From Youngiibacter multivorans (GTDB lineage Bacteria; Bacillota; Clostridia; Clostridiales; Clostridiaceae), in NCBI RefSeq assembly GCF_017873395.1, contig NZ_JAGGKC010000013.1, positions 32,511 to 96,510 of the forward strand: a stretch of DNA of 64,000 bases, given 5' to 3'. The notes under the pieces were generated by a model, which did not search any database, had not been told where the DNA came from, and saw nothing but the letters and a program-made list of their open reading frames with translations. This document shows positions 43,936 to 53,285 of this stretch, piece by piece; the first letter of the stretch is position 1; each line of letters begins with the position of its first letter. The position numbers were made by a program, and so were the translations under genes.

Positions 43936-44688
43936 TCATCTGTCCTTGCTAAATTCTTCAATCCAGTGCTCAGCCCATATCCCTTCTATCTTCCTGATGC
44001 GGTTCTTATTAAGGTTTTCCTTCATTATCCATCGGATATCCTTGTCTTTACAACTGAACCATTTTTCCATAAGGCTCTTTCCTGCTTCCGGATCAGCTGC
44101 AACAGCTATGCTCCAGCAGTATCCCAATGCTTTTCTAAGGGCAGAGAAACCCTCGGATTTCCGATGATCACCATCCAGTATTTCACCTGTAATCCTATTA
44201 AGCAGGTCAAGGACCTGCACTATGATCCCAGGGTCTCCCAGCAGTCCTGGTTCACAAAGTGCAGCTATAGCCGCTCTTCTTTCAAAATGATTACCATGGC
44301 TCCAACTGGCCATTTCATTCAAGAGACAATTTATGTCAGCGTAGCCGAACCGCTGAAGTGCCATGGCTACCCCTTCCCTTATCCGCCATCTGGTGTCTGA
44401 AGCATGGACTCGTAGTTCTTCAATTAACTCCAGATTTCCTTCTGCGAGAACCTTCCCTAAACCAATGACTCCGCAGAAAGGTAAAAATTCAAGCGCTGAA
44501 CCATATGGAGCTGCTTCACTGCCATATTCAAGATACCTCCTGAACCTGGAGAGGTCTCCAGCCTCGGCAACAGCCTGCGCAAGTTCTATGTTCGCCCTGG
44601 GACCAGGAAGACAGGATTCATCAAGAAGATACTCGTCCCAGTTTTCCATCGAAAGCAGTTTTTCCCTGTATATATCAGATTTTTTCAT
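43936..44688 (-). CDS. HEAT-repeat-like alpha-helical protein
   Basis: A 250-residue, wholly helical protein. Repeating units such as SDTRWRIREGVAMALQRFGYAD, HFERRAAIAALCEPGLLGD and KDIRWIMKENLNKNRIRKI look like HEAT repeats, as in DNA-alkylation-repair-like or scaffold proteins. No catalytic motif is visible. It is preceded by its own ATG, with a terminator after it. Possibly a protein-interaction scaffold; no partner can be named. Confidence 0.72.
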   Translation of the reverse strand: MKKSDIYREKLLSMENWDEYLLDESCLPGPRANIELAQAVAEAGDLSRFRRYLEYGSEAAPYGSALEFLPFCGVIGLGKVLAEGNLELIEELRVHASDTRWRIREGVAMALQRFGYADINCLLNEMASWSHGNHFERRAAIAALCEPGLLGDPGIIVQVLDLLNRITGEILDGDHRKSEGFSALRKALGYCWSIAVAADPEAGKSLMEKWFSCKDKDIRWIMKENLNKNRIRKIEGIWAEHWIEEFSKDR

Positions 44689-44763
44689 CGCTTCAGTACC
44701 CCAATAATTAGAACCTAAGTGTTCCTTTACCTAATGGAAAGTGCGCTTTTTGACTGGTTGTTT

Positions 44764-45612
44764 CTATATGAACAGGAGGAGACTCACTGCCATTACCATC
44801 ATACCGGCTACCAGTCCGTATATGGACAGATGATGTTCACCGTATTCCCTGGCTGAGGGAAGCAGCTCATCAAGAGAAATGAACACCATTATTCCTGCGA
44901 CGAGAGCGAAGATTATTCCCATTAGGGTTTCGCTCATGAACGGCATGAGGATGAGATACCCAACAAGCGCTCCAACCGGCTCTGATAGTCCTGACAGGAA
45001 AGAATAGAACAATGCCTTCTTCTTGCTTCCTGTTGCATAGTAGATTGGAACTGAAACAGCTATACCTTCAGGTATGTTGTGGATCGCTATTGCCATGGCA
45101 ATTGGTATAGCGATCTGCGGCTCCTGCAGAGCTGCGATGAATGTGGCAAGGCCTTCAGGGAAATTATGTATTCCTATGGCCAGTGCAGTGAACAGACCCA
45201 TTCTGAGCAGCTTGTGATTCTTCTTTGCCTCTTCACGCTTCCTGATCTGCTCCGCATGATGCCCTTCATCAGGGTTCTCCTCGTTGATTTCCTCTATGGT
45301 GTGCATCTCATGCGGATTCTCCGAAGATGGTATCAGCTTGTCGATTATACCGATAAGGAACATGCCGGCGAAGAAGGCTATGACAGTTATCCATGAACCC
45401 TTCTCAAGACCAAGTTCATTGATCAGGCTTGTCCTTGCCTTGTAAAAAATTTCAATCATTGATACATATATCATTACTCCGGCAGAGAAACCCAGGCTGA
45501 TCGATAGAAACCTCGGGCTGCTCTTCTTCATGAAGAAAGCCAGCATGCTTCCAACGCCAGTGCTCAGTCCGGCAAATAAGGTAAGTGCAAAAGCAAAAAA
45601 CAGGTTTTCCAT
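44764..45612 (-). CDS. ZIP-family zinc transporter (ZupT-like)
   Basis: A metal uptake transporter of 282 residues with eight predicted helices. The metal sites are HNFPEGLATF (helix 4) and HNIPEGIAVS (helix 5), the classic ZIP HNxxEG pattern, and the loop between helices 3 and 4 is His/Glu rich (HEMHTIEEINEENPDEGHHAEQ). Substrates are likely Zn2+ and perhaps Fe2+. The start at 45612 follows GGAGG; an ATG four codons upstream coincides with that site. Single gene. Confidence 0.93.
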   Translation of the reverse strand: MENLFFAFALTLFAGLSTGVGSMLAFFMKKSSPRFLSISLGFSAGVMIYVSMIEIFYKARTSLINELGLEKGSWITVIAFFAGMFLIGIIDKLIPSSENPHEMHTIEEINEENPDEGHHAEQIRKREEAKKNHKLLRMGLFTALAIGIHNFPEGLATFIAALQEPQIAIPIAMAIAIHNIPEGIAVSVPIYYATGSKKKALFYSFLSGLSEPVGALVGYLILMPFMSETLMGIIFALVAGIMVFISLDELLPSAREYGEHHLSIYGLVAGMMVMAVSLLLFI

Positions 45613-45858
45613 TTGTTCCTCCATAGGTACTTTTGAATCACAACGTTACAAATCAATCTGACAAAATGCGGCACGCTTATTTCAGCATGCTCACTTACTC
45701 CGATAGACCGATTTGTGCATTCTATCTGAATATCATTTATTTATTAATTCTACCTAGTATTATAGCAAATTCCCTGAAATTATTCTCCATATGATTATTT
45801 GTCAGTTATGAGTTTTAGTAAATGTGTGCAGATCCATGACAAGATAATAGACTTAAGA

Positions 45859-45879
45859 AGGGGCAGTATATCTGCCCCT
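45859..45879 (-). terminator. katG terminator
   Basis: AGGGGCAG and CTGCCCCT form a perfect 8-bp stem with a TATAT-type loop, followed on the minus strand by TCTT, 35 bases after the katG stop codon. Confidence 0.7.
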
Positions 45880-45913
45880 AGTAGCATGATCATCTATTGC
45901 ACCTTTATTTGTC

Positions 45914-48106
45914 TCAAGCCAGGTCGAACCGGTCTGCGTTCATGACCTTGTTCCATGCGGATACGAAATCATTCAGGAACTTCTCCTGAGAATCGTCTGC
46001 TGCGTAGACTTCAGCTATGGCCCTTAACTGTGAATTGGAGCCGAATACCAGGTCGACGCGGGTTCCTGTCCATTTAACATCTCCTTTTGATCGGTCACGT
46101 CCCTGGAACAGGTCCTTGTCCTCAGTGATAGGCATCCAGACCGTACCCATGTCGAGGAGGTTCACAAAGAAGTCATTGGTCAGCGCCCCTGGTCTGTCTG
46201 TGAATGCACCATGCCTTAAGTCGCCGAAATTTGCTCCAAGCACTCTCATCCCACCTAAAAGCACTGTCATTTCTGGTGCAGTCAGGGTCAGAAGCTGAGC
46301 TCTGTCAATGAGAAGCTCCTCAGCACATACTGAATACTTGGCCTTCTGGAAGTTTCGGAAACCATCAGCCTTTGGCTCCAAGACAGAGAAGGAGACTGCA
46401 TCGGTCTGTTCCTCTGTTGCATCTGTCCTTCCAGGGCTGAACGGGACAATAATCTCATGTCCTGCATTCCTCGCTGCCTGCTCAATTCCCACACATCCCC
46501 CAAGCACTATCAGGTCTGCAAGAGATACCCTCTTGCTGCCGGATTGTCCTTTGTTGAACTCTGCCTGAATAATTTCGAGAGCATCCAGTACACCTTTAAG
46601 CTTCTCAGGTTCGTTGACTTCCCAGCTATTCTGGGGAGCAAGCCTTATTCTGGCCCCGTTAGCTCCACCTCGCTTATCCGAGCCTCTGAAGGTTGATGCG
46701 GAGGCCCATGCTGTTGAAACAAGCTGCGACACCGTGAGTCCTGATGACTGGATTTTCTCCTTAAGGGTTTCAATATCCTTTTCATCAATGAGCTCGTGGT
46801 CGACCTCTGGTACCGGGTCCTGCCATATGAGATCCTCCTCAGGCACCTCCGGTCCCAGATACCTGGACCTTGGTCCCATATCCCTGTGGGTCAGCTTGAA
46901 CCAGGCTCTTGCGAAAGCATCCTCGAATTCTTCAGGATTATCCCTGTACCTCTTTGCTATAGGCCCGTATATCGGGTCCATCCTCAGTGACAGGTCTGCG
47001 GTAGTCATCATAGGAGCATGTCTCTTTGATGGGTCGTGAGCATCCTCTACGGTAGAAGCTGCAGCCGGGTCTGATGGAACCCACTGATTTGCGCCTGCAG
47101 GACTCTTTACGAGGTCCCAGTCATATTTGAAGAGTGTTTCAAGATATCCCATGTCCCATTTGGTAGGTCTCGGTTTCCATGCACCTTCAATGCCGCTGCC
47201 TATGGCATCCTTCCCTTTACCCGTACCGAAGGTGCTCTTCCAGCCAAGCCCCTGCTCCTCAAGTCCCGCAGCCTCAGGCTCCGGACCCACATGAGTAGCA
47301 GGACCAGCTCCGTGGCACTTCCCGAAGGTATGCCCGCCTGCTATTAGCGCAACAGTCTCTTCATCGTTCATCGCCATCCTTGCGAAGGTTTCCCTGACAT
47401 CCTTTCCTGAAGCCACTGCGCTGGGATGTCCGTTGGGACCCTCTGGATTTACGTATATCAGTCCCATCTGGACAGCCGCCAGTGGATTCTCAAGCTTCCT
47501 TCCGTCGGAATATCTCTTGTCGCCAAGCCATTCGCTTTCAGATCCCCAGTATACATCCTCCTGCGGTTCCCACACATCCTCCCTGCCTCCACCGAAGCCG
47601 AAGGTCTTGAAACCCATTGACTCCAAAGCACAGTTTCCTGCAAGGATCATAAGGTCTGCCCAGGATATCTTTTTACCGTATTTCTTCTTTATAGGCCATA
47701 AGAGCCTACGTGCCTTGTCCAGATTCACATTGTCCGGCCAGCTGCTAAGAGGTGGAAACCTCTGTGTACCGTCAGATGCTCCGCCCCTGCCATCACCCAT
47801 CCTGTAAGTCCCGGCGCTGTGCCATGCCATTCTGATGAAAAGCGGTCCATAGTGTCCGTAGTCAGCAGGCCACCAGTCCTGAGAGTCTGTCATAAGTGCA
47901 TACAGGTCTTCCTTGATGGCCTTCAGGTCGAGCTTCCTGAACTCTTCTGCATAGTTGAATTCCCTGCCCATCGGATTGCTGAGGCTGGAATTCTGGTGCA
48001 GGACCTTAATGTTAAGCTGATTCGGCCACCAGTCCCTGTTCGATGTACCGCCGCCTGATACAGGTTTACCTGTATGGCCTGTCACCGGACATTTCATTTC
48101 TCCCAT
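45914..48106 (-). CDS. katG: Catalase-peroxidase KatG
   Basis: A bifunctional haem enzyme removing H2O2 (730 residues). The distal pocket is RMAWHSAGTYR, the proximal His is in AGGHTFGKCHGAGP, and the Tyr of YVNPEGPNG and Met/Trp partners needed for the Met-Tyr-Trp adduct are present. The C-terminal second domain, without haem, is intact. The start at 48106 follows AAGGAGG. For an organism with so many oxygen-sensitive Fe-S enzymes this points to real oxygen exposure. Upstream lies a possible PerR-like site and an inverted repeat. Confidence 0.97.
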   Translation of the reverse strand: MGEMKCPVTGHTGKPVSGGGTSNRDWWPNQLNIKVLHQNSSLSNPMGREFNYAEEFRKLDLKAIKEDLYALMTDSQDWWPADYGHYGPLFIRMAWHSAGTYRMGDGRGGASDGTQRFPPLSSWPDNVNLDKARRLLWPIKKKYGKKISWADLMILAGNCALESMGFKTFGFGGGREDVWEPQEDVYWGSESEWLGDKRYSDGRKLENPLAAVQMGLIYVNPEGPNGHPSAVASGKDVRETFARMAMNDEETVALIAGGHTFGKCHGAGPATHVGPEPEAAGLEEQGLGWKSTFGTGKGKDAIGSGIEGAWKPRPTKWDMGYLETLFKYDWDLVKSPAGANQWVPSDPAAASTVEDAHDPSKRHAPMMTTADLSLRMDPIYGPIAKRYRDNPEEFEDAFARAWFKLTHRDMGPRSRYLGPEVPEEDLIWQDPVPEVDHELIDEKDIETLKEKIQSSGLTVSQLVSTAWASASTFRGSDKRGGANGARIRLAPQNSWEVNEPEKLKGVLDALEIIQAEFNKGQSGSKRVSLADLIVLGGCVGIEQAARNAGHEIIVPFSPGRTDATEEQTDAVSFSVLEPKADGFRNFQKAKYSVCAEELLIDRAQLLTLTAPEMTVLLGGMRVLGANFGDLRHGAFTDRPGALTNDFFVNLLDMGTVWMPITEDKDLFQGRDRSKGDVKWTGTRVDLVFGSNSQLRAIAEVYAADDSQEKFLNDFVSAWNKVMNADRFDLA

Positions 48107-48380
48107 TGGTAATCCTCCTTCATAAGTTCTCAATATACCAATAAGGCGTCATAATTACGCCTTAAAAATATCGGAAGAATGGTAAACAGTTTTTTTACAA
48201 GAACAGATGGTTTATTGAAATTTCTGCATTTATATCAATAATATTTTTATATTCATTCTAATATAATTATATGCGCTGCACTTCTTTGAAACAATAAAAA
48301 TATCTTCTGACAATCCGGGTCTCACACAAATCACTATTTCGAATCAGCATTCCACAAATTAAGCGGAATGTTCAATAAGA
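48107..48380 (-). promoter_or_regulatory. katG upstream region with inverted repeat and PerR-like site
   Basis: TAAGGCGT and ACGCCTTA flank 7 bases about 25 bases before the katG ribosome site, giving a hairpin or operator. Farther up, TATAATTATATTA near 48260-48275 partly matches the PerR box TTATAATnATTATAA (about 10 of 14 positions). PerR control of katG is plausible but not proven by this match. Confidence 0.35.
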
Positions 48381-48421
48381 AATGAGCCCCAGCCTGCTTT
48401 TTAAGCGGACTGAGGCTCATT
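48381..48421 (-). terminator. Terminator after the RND transporter gene
   Basis: AATGAGCC and GGCTCATT arms, extended by CAG/CTG, form a hairpin just after the RND stop codon on the minus strand. Confidence 0.75.
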
Positions 48422-48426
48422 TAGCC

Positions 48427-51303
48427 TTAAGCTATATTCTCCGAAGCTTCATCAACACCCTTTTTCAGAGCTGCCTTTTCTTTCCTCGACAGGATGAACC
48501 TGTCCAGAATGAACAGGATCGGAGGCAGCAGTACGAATGTCGACAAGAGAGCAAGAGAAACATTTATGACTGTCATGAAACCAAAGTCCTTGAGGATCAC
48601 AAAGTCAGAGAGCATTAGGACCGAAAAGCCACCCACAGTAGTAAGCCCTGATGCAAGTACCGCGACACCTATCGACCCAACAGCTGTTTTGATTGCATCT
48701 GTTTTTGGCAGTCCTTTTATACGCTCTTCTATATAGCGCTCCATAAGCATTATAGTCATTTCGCTTCCCATTCCAAGTACCATGGCACCAAGCGTTGCTG
48801 TAATTGGAGTGAAGCTTATTCCGGCAAAATACATTATTCCACTGGAAATGCCGATTATGCTGATTACAGGAAGCACAGGTATCAATGCCTTCACCGGGTT
48901 CCTGTATATTAGAAGAAGCGCTGCAAAAATCAGAAGCAGTCCAAGTCCTGTCATTGTGACACGGCCAGAAGTGAGTCCCTTGACCATTTCAACATCAAGT
49001 ACGCTCTTTCCTGTAACCTGAACATTTTGTGGGCTATCCTTCAGTCCCTCTTTCAGTGAAGCTATGAAATCTTCAAGCTCGCTTGTTGAAAGATGCCTGA
49101 TGTTTATGATTACTGAACTCTTTGTCCCATCATCATTAATGAACATCCTGGACATGGAGTCTGGTATGTCCTCCACAGCTTCCTCATATTCTGCATAAGA
49201 AAGGCTGTCGTCTCCTGAAAAAGTGATTGCAGTGCCTGCCAGTGACTTAATATCAGTAATTACATCAGGATACATAGCAATCAGTTCATCAGAGGTCTCC
49301 TTAGTCCACTTAAGACTTTCCACACTCGCAAGATTCTCACCCTCAAAGTAAAGCACAATCTGGTCTGTAGATCCCACAGCGTCCCTTACCTCATGAAGGT
49401 CAGTCAGTGCAGGCATGTCCTGTGGCATGAAGGATTCCATGTCTGTCTGTACCCCTATTGAAGAGTCCTTCATGAACCCGAATATGGAGAGCAGCAGCAC
49501 CAGTATCAGCACGGGATATCTGAACCTCAGGACTACGCCTGTAAATGCCCCGAGTACCCTTTTTAATCTGCTATCTTCGTGATTAGCATCAAGTGCAGCA
49601 TTTGTCCTATCAATTGCTGCAGCATTATCCTCAGTAACTTTTTTCCTGATGTGCAGAACGGGCAGTAGTATGAATATGCTTCCGATGAAGCTTATGATAA
49701 CCCCCAGAGTCAGCATCTTTCCGAAATCCCGTATCATCGGAACTGGTGACGCATATAGCGATATGAATCCTAGGACTGTTGCAAGGACTGCTATTGTGAC
49801 AGCTTTCCCGACATGCTTTACCGTCGATACTACAGAGCCATCCTCCTCGTATCTGTTATGGAACTGTATGGAATAGTCAATTCCGAGACCTATGAGTATG
49901 GGGAAGACTGCCATTGATACCATGGTTACCGGCACGCTGATCCAACCCATGAAGCCAAGGGTTGCTACCACCGAAACTGCAACCACACCAAGGCTAAGCA
50001 TCCTCCACCTGACCTTGAACACAAACGCCAGGACAATCAGCATTATGAAGAGTGCAAATGCGACCATGGTCATCATGTTGACTTTCATCTCAGCCTTAAG
50101 TGATGCGTCAAGAACAGGCTTTCCTGATACGACAAATGAAATGGTTTCGAATTCTTCTGCATCTAAGGCCGCCTTCAATGAATCAATGATGGTTTCCTTC
50201 TGGCTGTCAGGAATACCTCCCTCAAGCTTGACTATCATCATTGCCGTATCATTGTCCTGGACGACATTTGTAAATATTGAACGGAGATTTCCGTCCTCAT
50301 ACAGCATAAGGTCAAGCTCTTCCTGTACTTTAGGAAGTCCGGGCTCCATCATCGCCGACTTGTCTGTGAAGGTTACAAGGGCTTCAGATATGTCTGTAAG
50401 GTTATTGCCCATGGTACTGAATCCTTCAGCCATTGTTTTCAGCTCGTCAGGGGAAATCGCTCCCTTGAAGCTGTCCTTCATTCCTGAAGTTTCCGCACTT
50501 AGCTTGTCCTTGATGCTGTCAAGCGCATCTGCGGTACTTTTCGTACCTGCAACCAGTGTTCCGGCCTTTGCCGAAATTCCACTGAGAGCCTCAGAGCTTT
50601 TAGCCAGGTTCTCCGACAGGGCTGTCAACTGCATCTGAAGCATTGGATTTCCATCTGCCATGCCGCTCAGCTCTGAAAGCTTAAGTCCTGCTCCCTTTAT
50701 TCCTTCAGCGGCTGCAGCAGTACCTTGAGAGATTCCACTGACCCCTTTTCCTATATTGTTCTGACCTTCAATCAGGCGGTCAAAATTTGATGCAGCACTG
50801 GCAAGGCTGGCGAGCTTTGACTCCAGTACCTTAGGGTCGGGAAGCTCCTTTTCAGAAAGCGTTGTCCCTACTTCAACCAGCTTCTCCCCCATGGTATTAA
50901 GCCCGTCACTCAACTCTCCCATTTTCCCAATCAGCATCTCTGCCTGTTTGGAAGTCATCTGATGAGCGATCGTTCCAGGACTCATTATGGAATATATCCC
51001 AGACTCATACTTAAGCCTGTTCTCTACATTCCACATACGGGTGATGTTGTCAATCGACAGCAGGGCGCCTGCCTGTTCCTCCTTGAAAAGGACCTGAATG
51101 GAATCTCCGCCGAAGGTATACTCCATAGCTTCCTGTGTCTTATATACCTCTGTTTCAGAATCTACCAAAGTGTCATTGCCTGTTGCCATGCTTATGTTCC
51201 TGGCACCTGCCACCATTGCAAGGAAAACTGCGAGTGTCGCAAAAAGCACCCTGAAAGGATGTTCATGCATCATAATACCTATTCTTTCAAAAACCTTGTT
51301 CAT
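48427..51303 (-). CDS. MMPL/RND-type (HAE-3-like) exporter
   Basis: A 958-residue membrane pump with 12 helices in two halves. The family sequence GIDYSIQFHNRYEE appears in the first half, and its counterpart GSEMTIMLMERYIEERIKG in the second. The first extracytoplasmic loop (about residues 120-290) is an Ala/Ser/Leu-rich helical segment (SQGTAAAAEGIKGAG, SENLAKSSEALSGIS), typical of Gram-positive MMPL/YhgE-like proteins. Likely exports lipids or hydrophobic compounds. It overlaps the TetR gene by four bases, so the regulator probably controls it. Confidence 0.9.
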   Translation of the reverse strand: MNKVFERIGIMMHEHPFRVLFATLAVFLAMVAGARNISMATGNDTLVDSETEVYKTQEAMEYTFGGDSIQVLFKEEQAGALLSIDNITRMWNVENRLKYESGIYSIMSPGTIAHQMTSKQAEMLIGKMGELSDGLNTMGEKLVEVGTTLSEKELPDPKVLESKLASLASAASNFDRLIEGQNNIGKGVSGISQGTAAAAEGIKGAGLKLSELSGMADGNPMLQMQLTALSENLAKSSEALSGISAKAGTLVAGTKSTADALDSIKDKLSAETSGMKDSFKGAISPDELKTMAEGFSTMGNNLTDISEALVTFTDKSAMMEPGLPKVQEELDLMLYEDGNLRSIFTNVVQDNDTAMMIVKLEGGIPDSQKETIIDSLKAALDAEEFETISFVVSGKPVLDASLKAEMKVNMMTMVAFALFIMLIVLAFVFKVRWRMLSLGVVAVSVVATLGFMGWISVPVTMVSMAVFPILIGLGIDYSIQFHNRYEEDGSVVSTVKHVGKAVTIAVLATVLGFISLYASPVPMIRDFGKMLTLGVIISFIGSIFILLPVLHIRKKVTEDNAAAIDRTNAALDANHEDSRLKRVLGAFTGVVLRFRYPVLILVLLLSIFGFMKDSSIGVQTDMESFMPQDMPALTDLHEVRDAVGSTDQIVLYFEGENLASVESLKWTKETSDELIAMYPDVITDIKSLAGTAITFSGDDSLSYAEYEEAVEDIPDSMSRMFINDDGTKSSVIINIRHLSTSELEDFIASLKEGLKDSPQNVQVTGKSVLDVEMVKGLTSGRVTMTGLGLLLIFAALLLIYRNPVKALIPVLPVISIIGISSGIMYFAGISFTPITATLGAMVLGMGSEMTIMLMERYIEERIKGLPKTDAIKTAVGSIGVAVLASGLTTVGGFSVLMLSDFVILKDFGFMTVINVSLALLSTFVLLPPILFILDRFILSRKEKAALKKGVDEASENIA

Positions 51304-51872
51304 TTAGCATCTCCCTTCAATGTTTTCATTAGCATCCATGAAATGTTGTCAACAAAATCTCTAATTGCTCCCTGATCTTTTTCAGGCATATAGAGAAACG
51401 AAAGAAGTGACCCCATGACAATCCTTACTGCCTGTCTCTTCTTTTCCGGATCCGCCTTGGAGCTATCCAGCATCTTTTCGATTATATTTCGTATCCCTTC
51501 AGAGAAATCCGACTGCCCCATTTCATGGATCGCGGATGATTCACTTAGGATCAGCCGAACTGTATCATAGTTTTCCGATATGAATGTTATCCGGTTCAAA
51601 AGCACTGCCTTGAGCCTTTCCTGCTGGTTAAGGCCTGATGATGTATCAACCACATCCTCCAGCGTCTTCAGAAGTATCGGTGTTATCCCCTCCAGGAAGA
51701 TATCCTGCTTGCTCTTGAAATACCTGAACAGTGTCACTTCAGTTATTGAAGCAGCCTCAGCGATTTCCGAGGTTGTTGCACCCTTGAATCCCTTCTCTTT
51801 AAAGACCTCCAGAGCACTGTCAATTATCTGTCTTCTTCTGTCTTCCTTGTTCATCCTTATCTGTTTTTGCAT
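51300..51872 (-). CDS. TetR-family transcription regulator
   Basis: A 190-residue repressor. The N-terminal HTH reads RRRQIIDSALEVFKEKGFKGATTSEIAEAASITEVTLFRYFKSKQDIF, followed by a helical ligand domain. AAGGGG precedes the ATG. It lies directly before the MMPL exporter gene (four-base overlap) and after a strong palindrome, so it most likely represses its own operon and responds to an exported compound. Confidence 0.93.
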   Translation of the reverse strand: MQKQIRMNKEDRRRQIIDSALEVFKEKGFKGATTSEIAEAASITEVTLFRYFKSKQDIFLEGITPILLKTLEDVVDTSSGLNQQERLKAVLLNRITFISENYDTVRLILSESSAIHEMGQSDFSEGIRNIIEKMLDSSKADPEKKRQAVRIVMGSLLSFLYMPEKDQGAIRDFVDNISWMLMKTLKGDAK

Positions 51873-51890
51873 ATCTCAATCCCCTTATGT

Positions 51891-51908
51891 TAGTAAGTAC
51901 TTACTTAG
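51891..51908. promoter_or_regulatory. Palindromic TetR-type operator
   Basis: TAGTAAGTACTTACTTAG has a perfect 14-base core palindrome, AGTAAGTACTTACT. It lies 19 bases upstream of the TetR start codon, ideal for autorepression of the tetR-exporter operon. Confidence 0.75.
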
Positions 51909-51974
51909 TGTATCAGGACTTCAATCTGAATGCAACAACAATTGGTCTATACTTCAAAAGGTAAACCCGCAAAA

Positions 51975-51999
51975 AACCGCAAAGCACTGCTCTGCGGTT
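51975..51999 (-). terminator. Terminator after the DUF4256-like gene
   Basis: AACCGCA and TGCGGTT form a stem that on the minus strand is followed by TTTTTT, about 115 bases after the gene. Confidence 0.6.
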
Positions 52000-52112
52000 T
52001 ATATGATTGGTCCTCAAATTTTCAGATTTTGCCTGTGTACGCTGTGACACCAGCCTGTCTTCTTACAAAAAATCTCCGTGTGCCAGGCAAGTCAAAGTCT
52101 GTAATTCCACAA

Positions 52113-52676
52113 TCAGATATGAAGCATGCCACGGAAACCTCTTGCAGCATAGTACGACTCTGCACCATTGTGGTAAACGAAGACTGTATCGTAGCGACGG
52201 TCACAGAAGAGGGCTCCCCCAAGTTTCCTTATGTTATCCGGTGTCCTGACCCAGCTTGAAGTCTTCAGGTCAAATTTCCCGTGCTTCTGAAGCTCGCGAT
52301 ATTGCACTTCAGTCAGAAGCTCGATTCCCATCTCTCCTGACATGGTAACTGCATCAGTCTCTGGCTTATTCTCTTTTCTGGAGTCCAGAGCTTCCCTGTC
52401 GTAGCAGATGCTTCTTCTTCCTTTTGGAGTCTCTGCTGAGCAGTCGAAGTATGCATACTCACCAGTATTCTCATCAATCACAACCACATCAGGTTCACCG
52501 CCTGTAATCTCCATTTCATTTAGCGACCTTAGCTTTATAGGATCAGCTTCAAGCTTTGATTTCACGTCTTCCCATGAAATCCCCTTGTGCAGGTTCATGT
52601 TCTTCTTGAATCTTGCTTCCAGTATCTCAAACAGTTCGTCATGTCGCTGAGATGTTAGTTTTTTTGTTTTATCCAT
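52113..52676 (-). CDS. DUF4256-family protein
   Basis: A 187-residue cytoplasmic protein. It reads KLTSQRHDELFEILEARFKKNMNLHKGISWEDVKSKLEADPIKLRSLNEMEITGGEPDVV..., then CSAETPKGRRSICYDREAL and a C-terminal GGALFCDRRYDTVFVYHNGAESYYAARGFRG. This composition matches a family of unknown function (DUF4256). The start at 52676 follows GGGAGGT; the longer reading is not supported. Neighbours do not reveal a role. Confidence 0.78.
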   Translation of the reverse strand: MDKTKKLTSQRHDELFEILEARFKKNMNLHKGISWEDVKSKLEADPIKLRSLNEMEITGGEPDVVVIDENTGEYAYFDCSAETPKGRRSICYDREALDSRKENKPETDAVTMSGEMGIELLTEVQYRELQKHGKFDLKTSSWVRTPDNIRKLGGALFCDRRYDTVFVYHNGAESYYAARGFRGMLHI

Positions 52677-52866
52677 TCCTTTTACCTCCCATGATATGGC
52701 TCGAAGAAAACAGCAATTGCAATAAACTTGATCCCTATTGGCATTTCTGATAAATATCTTTGATACCAGCATTTGTTTTAAAACTTTACACGATATCTCA
52801 TAGCAGCAAAAACAAATCTAAAGTTTAATAGCACTTATGAGGAAACAAATTACCCGATTCTTGTCC

Positions 52867-53241
52867 TCACCCTTTCTGATGGTCCAGATGATTCCCAATC
52901 TCCTCTATTGCCAGTTCCAGTGACTTTATTCTTCGTTCCAGCAGTGTTCGTTGAGGACTTCCAAGCATTGACTTCTCATATATTCTAACTATACCTGGCA
53001 GCAACCCCTCCAGAATAACCTGCGCTGATTTCAGGTCATCTATTGTATGGTGATGCGATTCTTGATTCCACACGCTTTCCAGAATATCCAGTCCTGTACG
53101 AAGTGCCTCAAGCCGCTTTCTGACCAGAGTAGTGCTAACACCCTTCTCAGTCATCTGAGACAATGATTTTTCAGTTTTTCTTATAGAAGACTGCAATGAG
53201 CTTATGGATTCGATTTTTTCCTGTTCTGTTACATTAATCAT
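52867..53241 (-). CDS. Small helical protein downstream of the Phd-Uma2 fusion
   Basis: A 124-residue protein, mostly helical (QEKIESISSLQSSIRKTEKSLSQMTEKGVSTTLVRKRLEALRTGLDIL and LLERRIKSLELAIEEIGNHLDHQ), probably coiled-coil, with a His triplet in the middle (SHHHTIDDL). I know no family. GAGG precedes the ATG at 53241. It follows the Phd-Uma2 gene by 44 bases with no terminator between, so they are likely cotranscribed. Confidence 0.5.
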   Translation of the reverse strand: MINVTEQEKIESISSLQSSIRKTEKSLSQMTEKGVSTTLVRKRLEALRTGLDILESVWNQESHHHTIDDLKSAQVILEGLLPGIVRIYEKSMLGSPQRTLLERRIKSLELAIEEIGNHLDHQKG

Positions 53242-53285
53242 ATTAACCTCAATGTAAAAACACACAAAACACAACAAATGTCAGG

